Below are positions 43,615 to 52,324 of a DNA stretch of 64,000 nucleotides, in pieces; the first letter of the stretch is position 1; each line of letters opens with the position of its first letter. The notes beneath the pieces were generated by a model that saw only the letters and a program-made list of their open reading frames with translations, was not told where the DNA came from and made no database searches. The position numbers and the translations under genes were made by a program. The DNA is from Streptomyces olivoverticillatus (lineage in GTDB: Bacteria > Actinomycetota > Actinomycetes > Streptomycetales > Streptomycetaceae): the NCBI RefSeq assembly GCF_014203555.1, contig NZ_JACHJH010000001.1:233973-297972 (forward strand), read 5' to 3'.

Positions 43615-45315
43615 TCAGAAGCCCGCCGGCTCCGTGTACGTACCCCACTCGTCGCGCAGGGCGTCGCAGATCTCACCGAGGGTCGCCTCGGCCCGTACCG
43701 CTTCCAGCATCGGCTCGATCATGTTCGAGCCGTCGCGGGCCGCGGCCAGCATCGCTTCCAGGGAGGCGCGGACCCGGGCGTCGTCCCGGCCGGACTTGCG
43801 GGTGGACAGGGCGCGGACCTGCTCGCGCTCCACCTCGTGGCTGACCCGGAGGATCTCCAGGTCGCCGGTGACCGACCCGTGGTGGCAGTTGACGCCCACG
43901 ACCCGCTTGGCGCCCTTCTCCAGCGCCTGCTGGTACTGGAAGGCGCTCTCGGCGATCTCGCCGGTGAACCAGCCGTCCTCGATGCCGCGCAGGATGCCCG
44001 AGGTGATCGGGCCGATCGGGTGCCGACCGTCGGGGTGTGCCCGCAGGCCCCGCTCCCTTATCTGCTCGAAGATCTTCTCCGCGTCGGCCTCGATGCGGTC
44101 CGTGAGCTGCTCCACGTACCAGGCGCCGCCGAGGGGGTCGGCCACGTTGGCGACGCCGGTCTCCTCCATCAGCACCTGCTGGGTGCGCAGCGCGATCTCC
44201 GCGGCCTGCTCGCTGGGCAGCGCCAGGGTCTCGTCCAGGGCGTTGGTGTGCAGCGAATTCGTGCCGCCGAGCACGGCGGCGAGCGCCTCCACGGCCGTAC
44301 GCACGACGTTGTTGTACGGCTGCTGTGCGGTCAGCGAGACGCCGGCGGTCTGGGTGTGGAAGCGCAGCCACTGCGCCTTGTCGGTCTTCGCGCCGTAGAC
44401 CTCCTTCATCCAGCGGGCCCAGATGCGGCGGGCCGCGCGGAACTTGGCGATCTCCTCGAAGAAGTCGACGTGGGCGTCGAAGAAGAAGGACAGGCCGGGG
44501 GCGAAGGTGTCGACGTCGAGGCCGCGGGAGAGCCCGAGCTCCACGTACCCGAAGCCGTCGGCCAGGGTGTAGGCGAGCTCCTGCGCGGCCGTGGCCCCGG
44601 CCTCGCGGATGTGGTACCCGGAGACGGACAGCGGCTTGTAGGCCGGGATGGAGCGCGCGCAGTGCTCCATCAGGTCGCCGATGAGACGCAGGTGGGGCTC
44701 GGGCTGGAAGAGCCACTCCTTCTGCGCGATGTACTCCTTGAAGATGTCGGTCTGGAGCGTGCCGTTGAGCACGGACGGATCCACGCCCTGGCGCTCGGCG
44801 GCGACCAGGTACATGCAGAAGACCGGGACGGCCGGGCCGCTGATCGTCATGGAGGTGGTGACGTCGCCGAGCGGGATGTCCTTGAAGAGGACCTCCATGT
44901 CGGCGGCGGAGTCGATGGCCACACCGCAGTGGCCGACCTCGCCGAGGGAGCGGGGGTCGTCGGAGTCGCGGCCCATGAGGGTCGGCATGTCGAAGGCGAC
45001 GGACAGGCCGCCACCGCCGTTGGACAGGATCATCTTGTAGCGCTCGTTGGTCTGCTCGGCGTTGCCGAAACCCGCGAACTGGCGGATGGTCCAGGTCCGG
45101 CCCCGGTAGCCGGTCGGATACAGACCGCGAGTGAAGGGGTACTCGCCGGGCCAGCCGATCCGCTCGAAGCCCTCGTAGGTGTCGCCGGGGCGGGGGCCGT
45201 ACACGGGGTCGACCTCGTCGCCGGAGAGGGTGGTGAAGTCGGCGTCGCGCTTGCGCGCCGCGTCGAACCTGGCCTGCCAGCGGCTGCGCCCCGCCTCGAT
45301 CGCTTCTGCGTCCAT
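43615..45315 (-). CDS. icmA: Isobutyryl-CoA mutase, large subunit
   Basis: Adenosylcobalamin-dependent carbon-skeleton mutase subunit interconverting isobutyryl-CoA and n-butyryl-CoA, about 566 residues, the expected size. The substrate region reads [18 protein letters not shown], with Phe80 where methylmalonyl-CoA mutase has Tyr, and Gln198 (KEYIAQKE) where that enzyme has Arg. This pair is the known IcmA signature. The cobalamin-binding small subunit (icmB) is not in the window, as expected for the two-gene system. A perfect 20-bp palindrome precedes the ATG. The G-protein chaperone meaB is 5 kb away. Confidence 0.95.
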   Translation of the reverse strand: MDAEAIEAGRSRWQARFDAARKRDADFTTLSGDEVDPVYGPRPGDTYEGFERIGWPGEYPFTRGLYPTGYRGRTWTIRQFAGFGNAEQTNERYKMILSNGGGGLSVAFDMPTLMGRDSDDPRSLGEVGHCGVAIDSAADMEVLFKDIPLGDVTTSMTISGPAVPVFCMYLVAAERQGVDPSVLNGTLQTDIFKEYIAQKEWLFQPEPHLRLIGDLMEHCARSIPAYKPLSVSGYHIREAGATAAQELAYTLADGFGYVELGLSRGLDVDTFAPGLSFFFDAHVDFFEEIAKFRAARRIWARWMKEVYGAKTDKAQWLRFHTQTAGVSLTAQQPYNNVVRTAVEALAAVLGGTNSLHTNALDETLALPSEQAAEIALRTQQVLMEETGVANVADPLGGAWYVEQLTDRIEADAEKIFEQIRERGLRAHPDGRHPIGPITSGILRGIEDGWFTGEIAESAFQYQQALEKGAKRVVGVNCHHGSVTGDLEILRVSHEVEREQVRALSTRKSGRDDARVRASLEAMLAAARDGSNMIEPMLEAVRAEATLGEICDALRDEWGTYTEPAGF

Positions 45316-45324
45316 GCTTCGAAT

Positions 45325-45344
45325 TTACTAGGACGTCCTAGTAA
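45325..45344 (-). promoter_or_regulatory. 20-bp perfect palindrome at the icmA promoter
   Basis: TTACTAGGACGTCCTAGTAA is fully self-complementary and ends ten bases from the icmA start codon. It probably is the operator of a dimeric repressor. Candidates in the window are the MarR genes at 45816 and 49418, but nothing proves the link. Confidence 0.75.
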
Positions 45345-45356
45345 TTGTCGATGAGA

Positions 45357-45386
45357 AACCGCCCGCGCCTTGTGGCGCGGGCGGTT
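45357..45386 (-). terminator. Terminator of the first DUF3817 gene
   Basis: AACCGCCCGCGCC (45357-45369) pairs perfectly with GGCGCGGGCGGTT (45374-45386) around a four-base loop. It follows the gene ending at 45411 on the minus strand, separating it from icmA. Confidence 0.85.
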
Positions 45387-45410
45387 CGCGTGTCGCGCGG
45401 AGGGCGCGCG

Positions 45411-45749
45411 TCAGGCGCCGGCGGCCTGCGCCGCCTCGTCCACGACCAGCGGCTCCAGCTCGCGCGAGACCTTGCGCTCGACGAAGAAGGCGGCGGTCGG
45501 AATGGTGCCCGCGAGGAGCACCCAGGCGAGCTTGCCGAAGGGCCAGCGGGCCTTGGAACCCATGTCGAAGGCGAAAACGAGGTAGAGGACGTAGAGCCAG
45601 CCGTGCGCGATGGCGACGATGCGCGTGGGGCCCGCGGCGCCGTCCATGTCGAGCAGGTACTTGGCGATGACGCCGATCGTCAGGAGGACCAGCAGCACGC
45701 CGGTGACGTACGCCATCACGCGGTAGCGGGTCAGTACGTTCTTCTTCAT
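45411..45749 (-). CDS. DUF3817 membrane protein
   Basis: About 112 residues with three hydrophobic segments (YVTGVLLVLLTIGVIAKYLL; HGWLYVLYLVFAFDM; FGKLAWVLLAGTIPTAAFFVE). DUF3817 proteins are small integral membrane proteins of unknown function. The ATG at 45749 lacks a clear ribosome site; a GTG at 45770 is possible. A paralogue is at 46730. Confidence 0.85.
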   Translation of the reverse strand: MKKNVLTRYRVMAYVTGVLLVLLTIGVIAKYLLDMDGAAGPTRIVAIAHGWLYVLYLVFAFDMGSKARWPFGKLAWVLLAGTIPTAAFFVERKVSRELEPLVVDEAAQAAGA

Positions 45750-45815
45750 GAGCAGAGAGCGTAACGGCACGTTCCGGGGCGATCTTCGCCGCCCCGCCCC
45801 GTAGTTGCGCGGTCG

Positions 45816-46346
45816 TTATCCGCCCGGCTGCGGCTCCGGCTCGTCCTCGAAATCCCCCGCCGCCACCCGGAGCGGCCGCAGCACCCGGAAGAGCTCGCCG
45901 CACTCCTCGGCGTCGTACGCGCCCAGCCCGAAGTCCATCGCCATCAGGTCGCGCGTGGCCGACTCCACGACGTCGCGCCCCTTGTCGGTGATCGAGGCGA
46001 GCGTGCCACGGCCGTCGTTGGGGTTGGGCCGCTTGGCCACCAGACCCGCCTTGACCAGGCGGTCCACGGTATTGGTGACGGACGTCGGGTGCACCATCAG
46101 CCGCTCACCGATCTTCGACATGGGCAGCTCACCGGCCTTGGAGAAGGTGAGCAGCACCAGCGCCTCGTACCGCGCGAAGGTCAGCCCGTACGGCTTGAGC
46201 ACCGCGTCGACCTGGCCGAGCAGGATCTGCTGGGCCCGCATGATCGAGGTGATGGCGGCCATGGACGGCACGGAACCCCAGCGCTGCTTCCAGAGTTCGT
46301 CGGCGCGGGCGATCGGATCGAAGGGGAGGCTGAGCGGCTTCGGCAC
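45816..46346 (-). CDS. MarR-family regulator
   Basis: About 176 residues with the winged helix (about 40-135): QILLGQVDAVLKPYGLTFARYEALVLL, the recognition helix in MVHPTSVTNTVDRLVKAGLV and the wing RPNPNDGRGTLASITDKGRDVV. The GTG at 46346 (VPKPLSLPFDPIARADELW) was chosen as the usual family start, and TACGCT seven bases upstream could give a leaderless transcript; ATGs lie further up at 46373 and 46376. It may control the acyl-CoA genes around it. Confidence 0.88.
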   Translation of the reverse strand: MPKPLSLPFDPIARADELWKQRWGSVPSMAAITSIMRAQQILLGQVDAVLKPYGLTFARYEALVLLTFSKAGELPMSKIGERLMVHPTSVTNTVDRLVKAGLVAKRPNPNDGRGTLASITDKGRDVVESATRDLMAMDFGLGAYDAEECGELFRVLRPLRVAAGDFEDEPEPQPGG

Positions 46347-46436
46347 GCACACGAGCGTACCGGGCGGCCACATCATGACCGCCCCGATCTCACACTCCGG
46401 GACAGGCTCTGAGGCCCGCCCCGGGCCGAGCGCATG

Positions 46437-46733
46437 TCAGCCCTCCGCCAGGTGCCGTTCCACCGTCGCGACCTTCGAGGTGAGGCCGTCCGTGACACCC
46501 TGCCGGATGTCGGCCTTGAGGACGAGGGAGACACGGCCGCAGCGGGCTTCCACCGCGGCCACCGCGCGCTTGACGACGTCCATGACCTCGTCCCATTCGC
46601 CCTCGATCGAGGTGAACATCGCGTCCGTGCGGTTGGGCAGGCCCGATTCGCGGACGACGCGGACCGCGTCGGCCACGTACTCGCCGACGTCCTCGCCGAC
46701 GCCGAGCGGGGAGACCGAGAAGGCAACGATCAT
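46437..46733 (-). CDS. Thiamine-binding-type protein (MTH1187/YkoF-like, DUF77)
   Basis: About 98 residues of a ferredoxin-like fold. Features are [23 protein letters not shown], the [18 protein letters not shown] segment and [11 protein letters not shown]. The family binds thiamine or hydroxymethylpyrimidine in some members. It overlaps the second DUF3817 gene by four bases, so they are coupled. Confidence 0.88.
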   Translation of the reverse strand: MIVAFSVSPLGVGEDVGEYVADAVRVVRESGLPNRTDAMFTSIEGEWDEVMDVVKRAVAAVEARCGRVSLVLKADIRQGVTDGLTSKVATVERHLAEG

Positions 46734-47074
46734 GCGTTGACCACACTCTCCTTGCGCGCACGGGCGGCGATGACGGTCGCCTCGGACTCGCGGCGCAGCA
46801 TGCGGTCGGCGAAGAAGCCGCCCGTGGGGATGATCGAGAGGGCGAAGTAGAGGGCGGCCCGCGTCCACGGCCACTTGGTGCGGTTCCAGGCGTCCGCCAG
46901 GAAGACCACGTAGAGGATGAAGGAAATGCCGTGCACCCAGCCCATGACCGGCACCGCGTTGAACGACGTCGTGTTCTTGAGGACGATGCAGCAGATCAGC
47001 AGCAGCCAGGAGACGGCCTCCGGGACGGAGACCAGGCGGAGCCGGCGCAGGGAGTCGGCAGTCTTGATGTCCAC
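46730..47074 (-). CDS. DUF3817 membrane protein, second copy
   Basis: About 114 residues with three membrane segments ([57 protein letters not shown]). It is a paralogue of the protein at 45411. The GTG at 47074 has AAGG upstream at long spacing. Coupled by ATGA to the thiamine-binding-type gene. Confidence 0.85.
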   Translation of the reverse strand: MDIKTADSLRRLRLVSVPEAVSWLLLICCIVLKNTTSFNAVPVMGWVHGISFILYVVFLADAWNRTKWPWTRAALYFALSIIPTGGFFADRMLRRESEATVIAARARKESVVNA

Positions 47075-47191
47075 GGTGGGGCACACCTTCGGTCGGAGTG
47101 GCGGAACGGTCACCGCTTGTGACGGCATTCACAAGCTCCCCCATTGTGTCAGGGCGGCGAGTGATCAAGGGATCGGGGTCCGGTCCGGGCG

Positions 47192-47224
47192 ATTCCGGGG
47201 GTATTCCGGGGGCATTCCGGGCCC
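47192..47224 (+). repeat. Three head-to-tail 11-bp repeats ATTCCGGGnnn
   Basis: ATTCCGGGGGT, ATTCCGGGGGC and ATTCCGGGCCC at 47192-47202, 47203-47213 and 47214-47224. The 11-bp period is close to one helical turn, so the units face the same side of the DNA. They end 10 bases before the -35 of the AIM24 promoter and may be sites for a regulator that binds direct repeats. Confidence 0.7.
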
Positions 47225-47234
47225 CTGGGGCCTG

Positions 47235-47262
47235 TTGGAGGCGTATGTCCGCCCGCTAGCGT
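47235..47262 (+). promoter_or_regulatory. Leaderless promoter of the AIM24 operon
   Basis: TTGGAG (47235-47240), 16-base spacer, TAGCGT (47257-47262), and the GTG start codon six bases later at 47269. No ribosome site lies before the GTG. This fits a leaderless mRNA. Confidence 0.6.
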
Positions 47263-47268
47263 CGGGGC

Positions 47269-47907
47269 GTGGCTCAGTTTCGGCTCCATGGGAGCAAAGT
47301 TCTCGCCGTCGATATGGCGGGTGACGCGGTCAAGGCCAAAAACGGTGCGATGGTCGCGTACGAAGGCGAAATGACGTTCAAGAAGATGACCGGTGGCGGT
47401 GACGGCCTGCGCGGCATGGTCACCAGACGGCTCACCGGTGAACACATGGCAGTGATGGAGGTGAAGGGGCACGGCACCTGCTACTTCGCCGACCGGGCGA
47501 GCGAGGTCAATCTGGTGACGCTGCGGGGCGAGACGCTCCATGTCGAGGCCAGCAACCTGCTGTGCACCGACTCGTCGCTGCGGACGGGCACCACCTTCAC
47601 GGGGCTGCGCGGCGCCTCGCAGGGCAACGGCCTGTTCACCACGACCGTGGAGGGGTCCGGCCAGGCGGCGATCCTCTCCGACGGCACGGCGATCGTGCTG
47701 CGGGTGACCAAGCAGATGCCGCTGCAGGTGGACCCGGGCGCGTACATCGCGCACACCGGCAACCTCAAGCAGCACTTCCAGTCGGGCGTGAACTTCCGCA
47801 CGTTCATCGGGGAGGGCTCGGGCGAGTCCTTCCAGATCCGTTTCGAGGGCGAGGGGCTGGTCTATGTGCAGCCCAGCGAGCGCAACACCATCGGGGGTGA
47901 CCTCTGA
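47269..47907 (+). CDS. AIM24-family protein, copy 1
   Basis: About 212 residues of the AIM24 beta-roll family (mitochondrial biogenesis AIM24 domain), predicted cytosolic. Gly-rich repeated strands are visible: VDMAGDAVKAKNGAMVAYEG, the pattern EGSGQAAILSDG and GEGSGESFQIRFEGEGLVYVQ at the end. Its biochemical role is unknown in bacteria. The GTG start is leaderless. The stop TGA overlaps the next ATG by one base, so three genes form one coupled operon. Confidence 0.92.
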   Translation: MAQFRLHGSKVLAVDMAGDAVKAKNGAMVAYEGEMTFKKMTGGGDGLRGMVTRRLTGEHMAVMEVKGHGTCYFADRASEVNLVTLRGETLHVEASNLLCTDSSLRTGTTFTGLRGASQGNGLFTTTVEGSGQAAILSDGTAIVLRVTKQMPLQVDPGAYIAHTGNLKQHFQSGVNFRTFIGEGSGESFQIRFEGEGLVYVQPSERNTIGGDL

Positions 47908-48557
47908 TGCCCTTCCGGCTCTTGAACTCGCGGATGGTCGAAGCCCAGGTGGTGCCGGGCCAGCGGCTGTTCAGCCAGCGCGGGGCGATGCTCGCCTACA
48001 AGGGCGACGTCTCCTTCACCCCGAGCATCACCGGCGGCCAGGGCGGAGTGATGAGCATGATCGGCCGCCGGATCGCCAATGAGGCCACGCCGCTGATGAC
48101 GGTCGAGGGCAGCGGCACGGTGATGTTCGGCCACGGCGGCCACCACGTGCACGTGATCGAAATGACCGGCGACACCCTGTACGTGGAGGCCGACCGGCTG
48201 CTCGCCTTCGACGGCTCGCTCCAGCAGGGCACGATGTTCATGGGGTCCCAGGGCGGCGTGATGGGCATGGTGCGCGGCCAGGTGACCGGCCAGGGCCTGT
48301 TCACCACCACCCTCAAGGGCCACGGCGCGGTCGCCGTGATGGCCCACGGCGGCTTCATCGAGCTGCCGATCACCCCCCAGCGCCCCGTCACGGTCGACCC
48401 GCAGGCCTACGTCGCCCACAGGGGTGAGGTGCGCAACAAGCTGTCGGCGGCCATCGGCTGGCGCGAGGTCGTCGGCCGCGGCAGCGGCGAGGCCTTCCGC
48501 CTCGAGCTGTCGGGCAACGGCACGGTGTACGTACAGGCGTCGGAGGAGAAGCTTTGA
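47907..48557 (+). CDS. AIM24-family protein, copy 2
   Basis: About 216 residues, paralogous to copy 1. It has RGAMLAYKGDVSFTPSITGG, EGSGTVMFGHGGHHVHV and the tail GRGSGEAFRLELSGNGTVYVQ. A Met/Gly-rich middle (MGSQGGVMGMVRGQV) sets it apart. Start and stop overlap its neighbours. Confidence 0.92.
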   Translation: MPFRLLNSRMVEAQVVPGQRLFSQRGAMLAYKGDVSFTPSITGGQGGVMSMIGRRIANEATPLMTVEGSGTVMFGHGGHHVHVIEMTGDTLYVEADRLLAFDGSLQQGTMFMGSQGGVMGMVRGQVTGQGLFTTTLKGHGAVAVMAHGGFIELPITPQRPVTVDPQAYVAHRGEVRNKLSAAIGWREVVGRGSGEAFRLELSGNGTVYVQASEEKL

Positions 48558-49324
48558 ACGGGCCGGTCATTCACGACGCGACCACTCTGCCGGTCGACGA
48601 CAACGTCAATCCGTACGCCTTCAGCGTCGACCTCAAGGGTCAGTGGTTCCTGCAGAAGGGGAAGATGATTGCCTATTACGGGCAGATCAGCTTCCACGGC
48701 ATCGGGCACGGCCCCCTGGACCGGCTGATCGCGGGCAGTTTCCACTCCCCGCTGCACGCCGCGGACTGGGTGGTCGCCGAGGGGCAGGGCAAGATGCTGC
48801 TGGCGGACCGCTCCTTCGACGTCAACTCCTACGACCTCGACAACGGCAATCTGACCGTGCGCTCGGGGAATCTGCTGGCGTTCGAACCGTCGCTGTCGCT
48901 CAAGCAGTCGATCATCCCCGGCTTCCTGACGCTCATCGGCACGGGGAAGTTCGTGGCGGCCTCCAACGGGCCGGTGGTCTTCGTGGAGCCCCCGATCCGG
49001 GTGGACCCGCAGGCGCTGGTGGGGTGGGCGGACTGCCCGGCGCCCTGCCACCACTACGACCACCAGTACCTGCGCGGTGTGATGGGCGGCGTACGGCGGC
49101 TGACGGGACTGGGCGGCGCCTCCGGCGAGGAGCACCAATTCGAGTTCGTCGGCGCCGGGACCGTGCTCCTGCAGTCCTCGGAGAAGCTGATGGACGAGAT
49201 CGCCACGGGCGAGGGCCCACCGGACGAGGCGGGCGTCCCGCACGGGGGAAGTGGCGGAAACCAGTCGGTGGCCCCGCGCCTGCCGGGGCAGCTCGGGGAC
49301 CTCCAGCGCCGCTTCGGGCTGTGA
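48554..49324 (+). CDS. AIM24-family protein, copy 3, TTG start
   Basis: About 256 residues, the longest of the three. The start is a TTG at 48554 overlapping the stop of copy 2 (TTGA), with a strong CGGAGGAG just upstream; no ATG or GTG in a suitable place competes. It keeps the family core (GKMIAYYGQISFHG; GEEHQFEFVGAGTVLLQSSE) and has extra loops with DCPAPCHHYDHQY, two Cys and three His that could bind metal, plus a Gly/Pro-rich tail. Confidence 0.92.
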   Translation: MNGPVIHDATTLPVDDNVNPYAFSVDLKGQWFLQKGKMIAYYGQISFHGIGHGPLDRLIAGSFHSPLHAADWVVAEGQGKMLLADRSFDVNSYDLDNGNLTVRSGNLLAFEPSLSLKQSIIPGFLTLIGTGKFVAASNGPVVFVEPPIRVDPQALVGWADCPAPCHHYDHQYLRGVMGGVRRLTGLGGASGEEHQFEFVGAGTVLLQSSEKLMDEIATGEGPPDEAGVPHGGSGGNQSVAPRLPGQLGDLQRRFGL

Positions 49325-49383
49325 GCGGTACCCTGCAGAGTGTGACGTCGAACGCTTGACCCCGCGCCGACATTCCCCTTTTA

Positions 49384-49411
49384 GTTAATTTTTCAACCTC
49401 TTAGGTAGAAT
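49384..49411 (+). promoter_or_regulatory. MarR-type half-symmetric site and leaderless -10 before the MarR gene
   Basis: GTTAATTTTTCAAC (49384-49397) is an AT-rich, nearly symmetric site of the sort bound by MarR proteins. TAGAAT (49406-49411) lies six bases before the ATG at 49418, without ribosome site, so the mRNA is probably leaderless and autoregulated. Confidence 0.5.
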
Positions 49412-49417
49412 CCATTC

Positions 49418-49894
49418 ATGGACACCGAGAACGGCACCCGCTGGCTCAGCGACGAGGAACAGTGCGCCTGGCGCACCCACCTGGACGTCAGCCGCCTGCT
49501 GATGCACCAGCTCGAACGGGACCTCCAGCCCTTCGGCCTCACCAACAACGACTACGAGATCCTCGTCAACCTCTCGGAGTCGGAGGACCACCGGATGCGG
49601 ATGAGCGATCTCGCGACCGCCACTCTGCAGTCCAAGAGCCGTCTGTCGCACCAGATCACGCGCATGGAGAACGCCGGCCTCGTACGGCGCGAGAACTGCG
49701 AGTCCGACCGCCGGGGCCTGTTCGCGGTGCTGACGGAACAGGGCTGGGACACGATGCGCGAAGTGGCCCCGCACCATGTGGCGTCCGTGCGCCAGCACTT
49801 CATCGACCTGCTGTCGGCGGAGGAGCTCAAGGCCCTCCGGGAGTCCCTCGCGCCGGTGGCGAAGCACCTGCGGGCATCGCGGGGGAAGTGCTGA
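49418..49894 (+). CDS. MarR-family regulator
   Basis: About 158 residues with a complete winged helix: LLMHQLERDLQPFGLTNNDYEILV, recognition helix in TLQSKSRLSHQITRMENAGL and wing RRENCESDRRGLFAVLTEQG. It is separated from the AIM24 operon by an AT-rich promoter region with a possible self-operator. It converges with meaB across a strong hairpin. The target genes are unknown; one cysteine in the wing (NCES) could sense redox state. Confidence 0.9.
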   Translation: MDTENGTRWLSDEEQCAWRTHLDVSRLLMHQLERDLQPFGLTNNDYEILVNLSESEDHRMRMSDLATATLQSKSRLSHQITRMENAGLVRRENCESDRRGLFAVLTEQGWDTMREVAPHHVASVRQHFIDLLSAEELKALRESLAPVAKHLRASRGKC

Positions 49895-49904
49895 GCGCGT
49901 AAGG

Positions 49905-49932
49905 GGGCCACGCCACTGGGGTGGCGTGGCCC
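49905..49932. terminator. Bidirectional terminator between the MarR gene and meaB
   Basis: GGGCCACGCCAC (49905-49916) pairs perfectly with GTGGCGTGGCCC (49921-49932) around a TGGG loop. Confidence 0.88.
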
Positions 49933-49936
49933 GTCC

Positions 49937-50890
49937 TCAGCTCTCCGTCAGCCCCGCCACCAGTTCGTCCGCCGCCGTGTACGGGTCCAGTTCGCCGCCG
50001 ACCACGCGCTCGGCCAGGGCCGCCACGTGGCGGTCGCCGCGGAGGTCGCCGATGCGTTCGCGCAGGGTCGTGACCGCGATCGTCTCCACCTCGTGTGCCG
50101 CGCGGGCCAGGCGGCGTTCGGCGAGGACGCCGTGCTCCTCCATCCAGGCGCGGTGCTTCTCCAGGGCCTCGACGACCTCGTCGATGCCCTGGCTCCGGGC
50201 CGCGACCGTCTTGACGATGGGCGGACGCCAGTCGCCGGCGGCGCGGGATTCGCCCAGGCCCAGCATGTGGTTGAGCTCGCGGGCCGTGGCGTCCGCGCCG
50301 TCGCGGTCGGCCTTGTTGACGACGTAGACGTCGCCGATCTCCAGGATGCCGGCCTTCGCGGCCTGGATGCCGTCGCCCATGCCCGGCGCCAGCAGCACCA
50401 CGGACGTATCGGCCTGGGAGGCGATCTCCACCTCGGACTGCCCGACGCCCACGGTCTCCACGAGGATCACGTCACAGCCCGCCGCGTCCAGCACCCGGAT
50501 CGCCTGCGGGGCGGCCCAGGCCAGGCCGCCCAGGTGGCCGCGGGTGGCCATGGAGCGGATGTAGACGCCCGGGTCGGAGGCGTGCTCCGACATCCGGACC
50601 CGGTCGCCGAGCAGGGCGCCGCCCGAGAACGGCGAGGAGGGGTCGACGGCCAGCACGCCGACCCGCTTGCCCATCCGCCGGTAGGCGGTCACCAGGGCCG
50701 AGGTGGAGGTGGACTTGCCGACGCCCGGTGAGCCCGTCAGGCCCACGACGTACGCCCCGCCCGTCAGCGGGGCGAGCGCCGCCATCACCTCGCGCAGCTG
50801 CGGGGACGCCCCCTCCACCAGTGAGATCAGCCGTGCGACGGCGCGCGGCCGGCCCGCGCGGGCCTGCTCGACCAGGGTGGGGACGTCCAT
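49937..50890 (-). CDS. meaB: MeaB/ArgK-type GTPase, chaperone of acyl-CoA mutases
   Basis: G3E-family GTPase that loads and protects the cobalamin cofactor of methylmalonyl-CoA or isobutyryl-CoA mutase, about 317 residues. Walker A is GSPGVGKS (53-60), the switch region contains AVDPSSPFSGGALLGDRVRM, Walker B is VILVETVGVGQSEVE, and the guanine-specific motif is NKAD. It lies upstream of, and probably is transcribed with or just after, the thiolase gene (40 bases apart). Its partners in this window are IcmA and the epimerase. Confidence 0.96.
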   Translation of the reverse strand: MDVPTLVEQARAGRPRAVARLISLVEGASPQLREVMAALAPLTGGAYVVGLTGSPGVGKSTSTSALVTAYRRMGKRVGVLAVDPSSPFSGGALLGDRVRMSEHASDPGVYIRSMATRGHLGGLAWAAPQAIRVLDAAGCDVILVETVGVGQSEVEIASQADTSVVLLAPGMGDGIQAAKAGILEIGDVYVVNKADRDGADATARELNHMLGLGESRAAGDWRPPIVKTVAARSQGIDEVVEALEKHRAWMEEHGVLAERRLARAAHEVETIAVTTLRERIGDLRGDRHVAALAERVVGGELDPYTAADELVAGLTES

Positions 50891-50930
50891 GACTGCTCCT
50901 ATCTAGCTGTTATCTACCGCTTTCGACGGG

Positions 50931-52142
50931 TCAGTTGCCGGGTACGCGCAGGATCAGCGCGTCGCCCTGGCCGCCGCCGCCGCACAGCGCGGCCGCACCG
51001 GTCCCGCCGCCGCGGCGGCGCAGCTCCAGCGCGAGGTGGAGCACGATGCGGGCGCCGGACATGCCGATCGGGTGGCCGAGCGCGATGGCGCCGCCGTTGA
51101 CGTTCACCTTTTCCGGCGATACGCCGAGATCCTTCATTGACTGCACGGAAACGGCCGCGAACGCCTCGTTGATCTCGATCAGGTCGAGGTCCTCGATGCC
51201 GATGCCCTCCTTGCCCAGCGCGTGCTTTATGGCGTTGGAGGGCTGGGACTGCAGCGAGTTGTCGGGCCCGGCCACATTGCCGTGCGCGCCGATCTCGGCG
51301 ATCCAGGCCAGGCCCAGCTCCTCGGCCTTGGCCTTGCTCATCACGACCACGGCCGCGGCGCCGTCGGAGATCTGCGAGGAGGTGCCGGCGGTAATCGTGC
51401 CGTCCTTGGCGAACGCGGGGCGCAGCTTGCCCAGCGACTCCACGGTGGTCTCCGGGCGGATGCCCTCGTCCTTGCTGAAGATCACCGGGTCGCCCTTGCG
51501 CTGCGGGATCTCCACCGGGGTGATCTCGGCCTCGAAGATGCCGTTCTTCTGGGCTGCGGCGGCCCGCTGGTGGGACAGGGCCGCGATCTCGTCCTGCTCG
51601 GGGCGGCGGATGCCGAGGCGGGTGTTGTGCTTCTCGGTGGACTCGCCCATCGCGACGTTCTCGAAGGCGTCGGTGAGCCCGTCGTGCGCCATCGAGTCGA
51701 GCATCTCGATGGCGCCGTACTTGTGGCCCTCGCGGGACTTGGGCAGCAGGTGCGGGGCGTTGGTCATGGACTCCTGGCCGCCCGCGACCACGATGTCGAA
51801 CTCACCCGCGCGGATGAGCTGGTCGGCCAGGGCGATGGCGTCCAGGCCGGAGAGGCACACCTTGTTGACGGTCAGCGCGGGCACGTTCATCGGGATGCCG
51901 GCCTTGACGGCCGCCTGGCGGGCCGGGATCTGCCCGGCGCCCGCCTGCAGCACCTGCCCCATGATCACGTACTGCACCTGGTCGCCGCCGATGCCCGCCC
52001 GGTCGAGGGCGGCCTTGATGGCGAATCCGCCCAGGTCGGCGCCGGAGAAGCTGCTCAGTGAGCCCAGCAGCCGGCCCATGGGCGTACGGGCGCCCGCGAC
52101 GATCACGGAGGTGTTGCCGGTATTGCCGTTGATACCAGTCAT
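50931..52142 (-). CDS. Acetyl-CoA C-acetyltransferase (thiolase)
   Basis: Condenses two acetyl-CoA to acetoacetyl-CoA or cleaves it, about 403 residues. The nucleophile Cys96 is in [11 protein letters not shown], the GHP motif is in [14 protein letters not shown] and the C-terminal acid/base Cys is in [12 protein letters not shown]. It supplies or degrades C4 units feeding butyryl/isobutyryl-CoA and ethylmalonyl-CoA pathways, in line with icmA and mce nearby. Confidence 0.95.
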   Translation of the reverse strand: MTGINGNTGNTSVIVAGARTPMGRLLGSLSSFSGADLGGFAIKAALDRAGIGGDQVQYVIMGQVLQAGAGQIPARQAAVKAGIPMNVPALTVNKVCLSGLDAIALADQLIRAGEFDIVVAGGQESMTNAPHLLPKSREGHKYGAIEMLDSMAHDGLTDAFENVAMGESTEKHNTRLGIRRPEQDEIAALSHQRAAAAQKNGIFEAEITPVEIPQRKGDPVIFSKDEGIRPETTVESLGKLRPAFAKDGTITAGTSSQISDGAAAVVVMSKAKAEELGLAWIAEIGAHGNVAGPDNSLQSQPSNAIKHALGKEGIGIEDLDLIEINEAFAAVSVQSMKDLGVSPEKVNVNGGAIALGHPIGMSGARIVLHLALELRRRGGGTGAAALCGGGGQGDALILRVPGN

Positions 52143-52288
52143 GGGGCGGCTCCTTCGACGGTGGCGGCCGGCTCTTCCGGCCGGGGGTCCGGAGGTTCAT
52201 CCCCCGGAGATCGCAGCACGACGGTTTCCGTCAATGTACTGAGCAGTCCGCGCCCGGTCACCGGGCGGAAGGTGTGATCGCGCGCACG

Positions 52289-52318
52289 TTGCGTAACCAC
52301 CCCGCGCGGCGGTGCACT
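52289..52318 (+). promoter_or_regulatory. Leaderless promoter candidate for mce
   Basis: TTGCGT (52289-52294), 18-base spacer, TGCACT (52313-52318), start codon six bases later at 52325, no ribosome site. Confidence 0.4.
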
Positions 52319-52324
52319 GGACCC

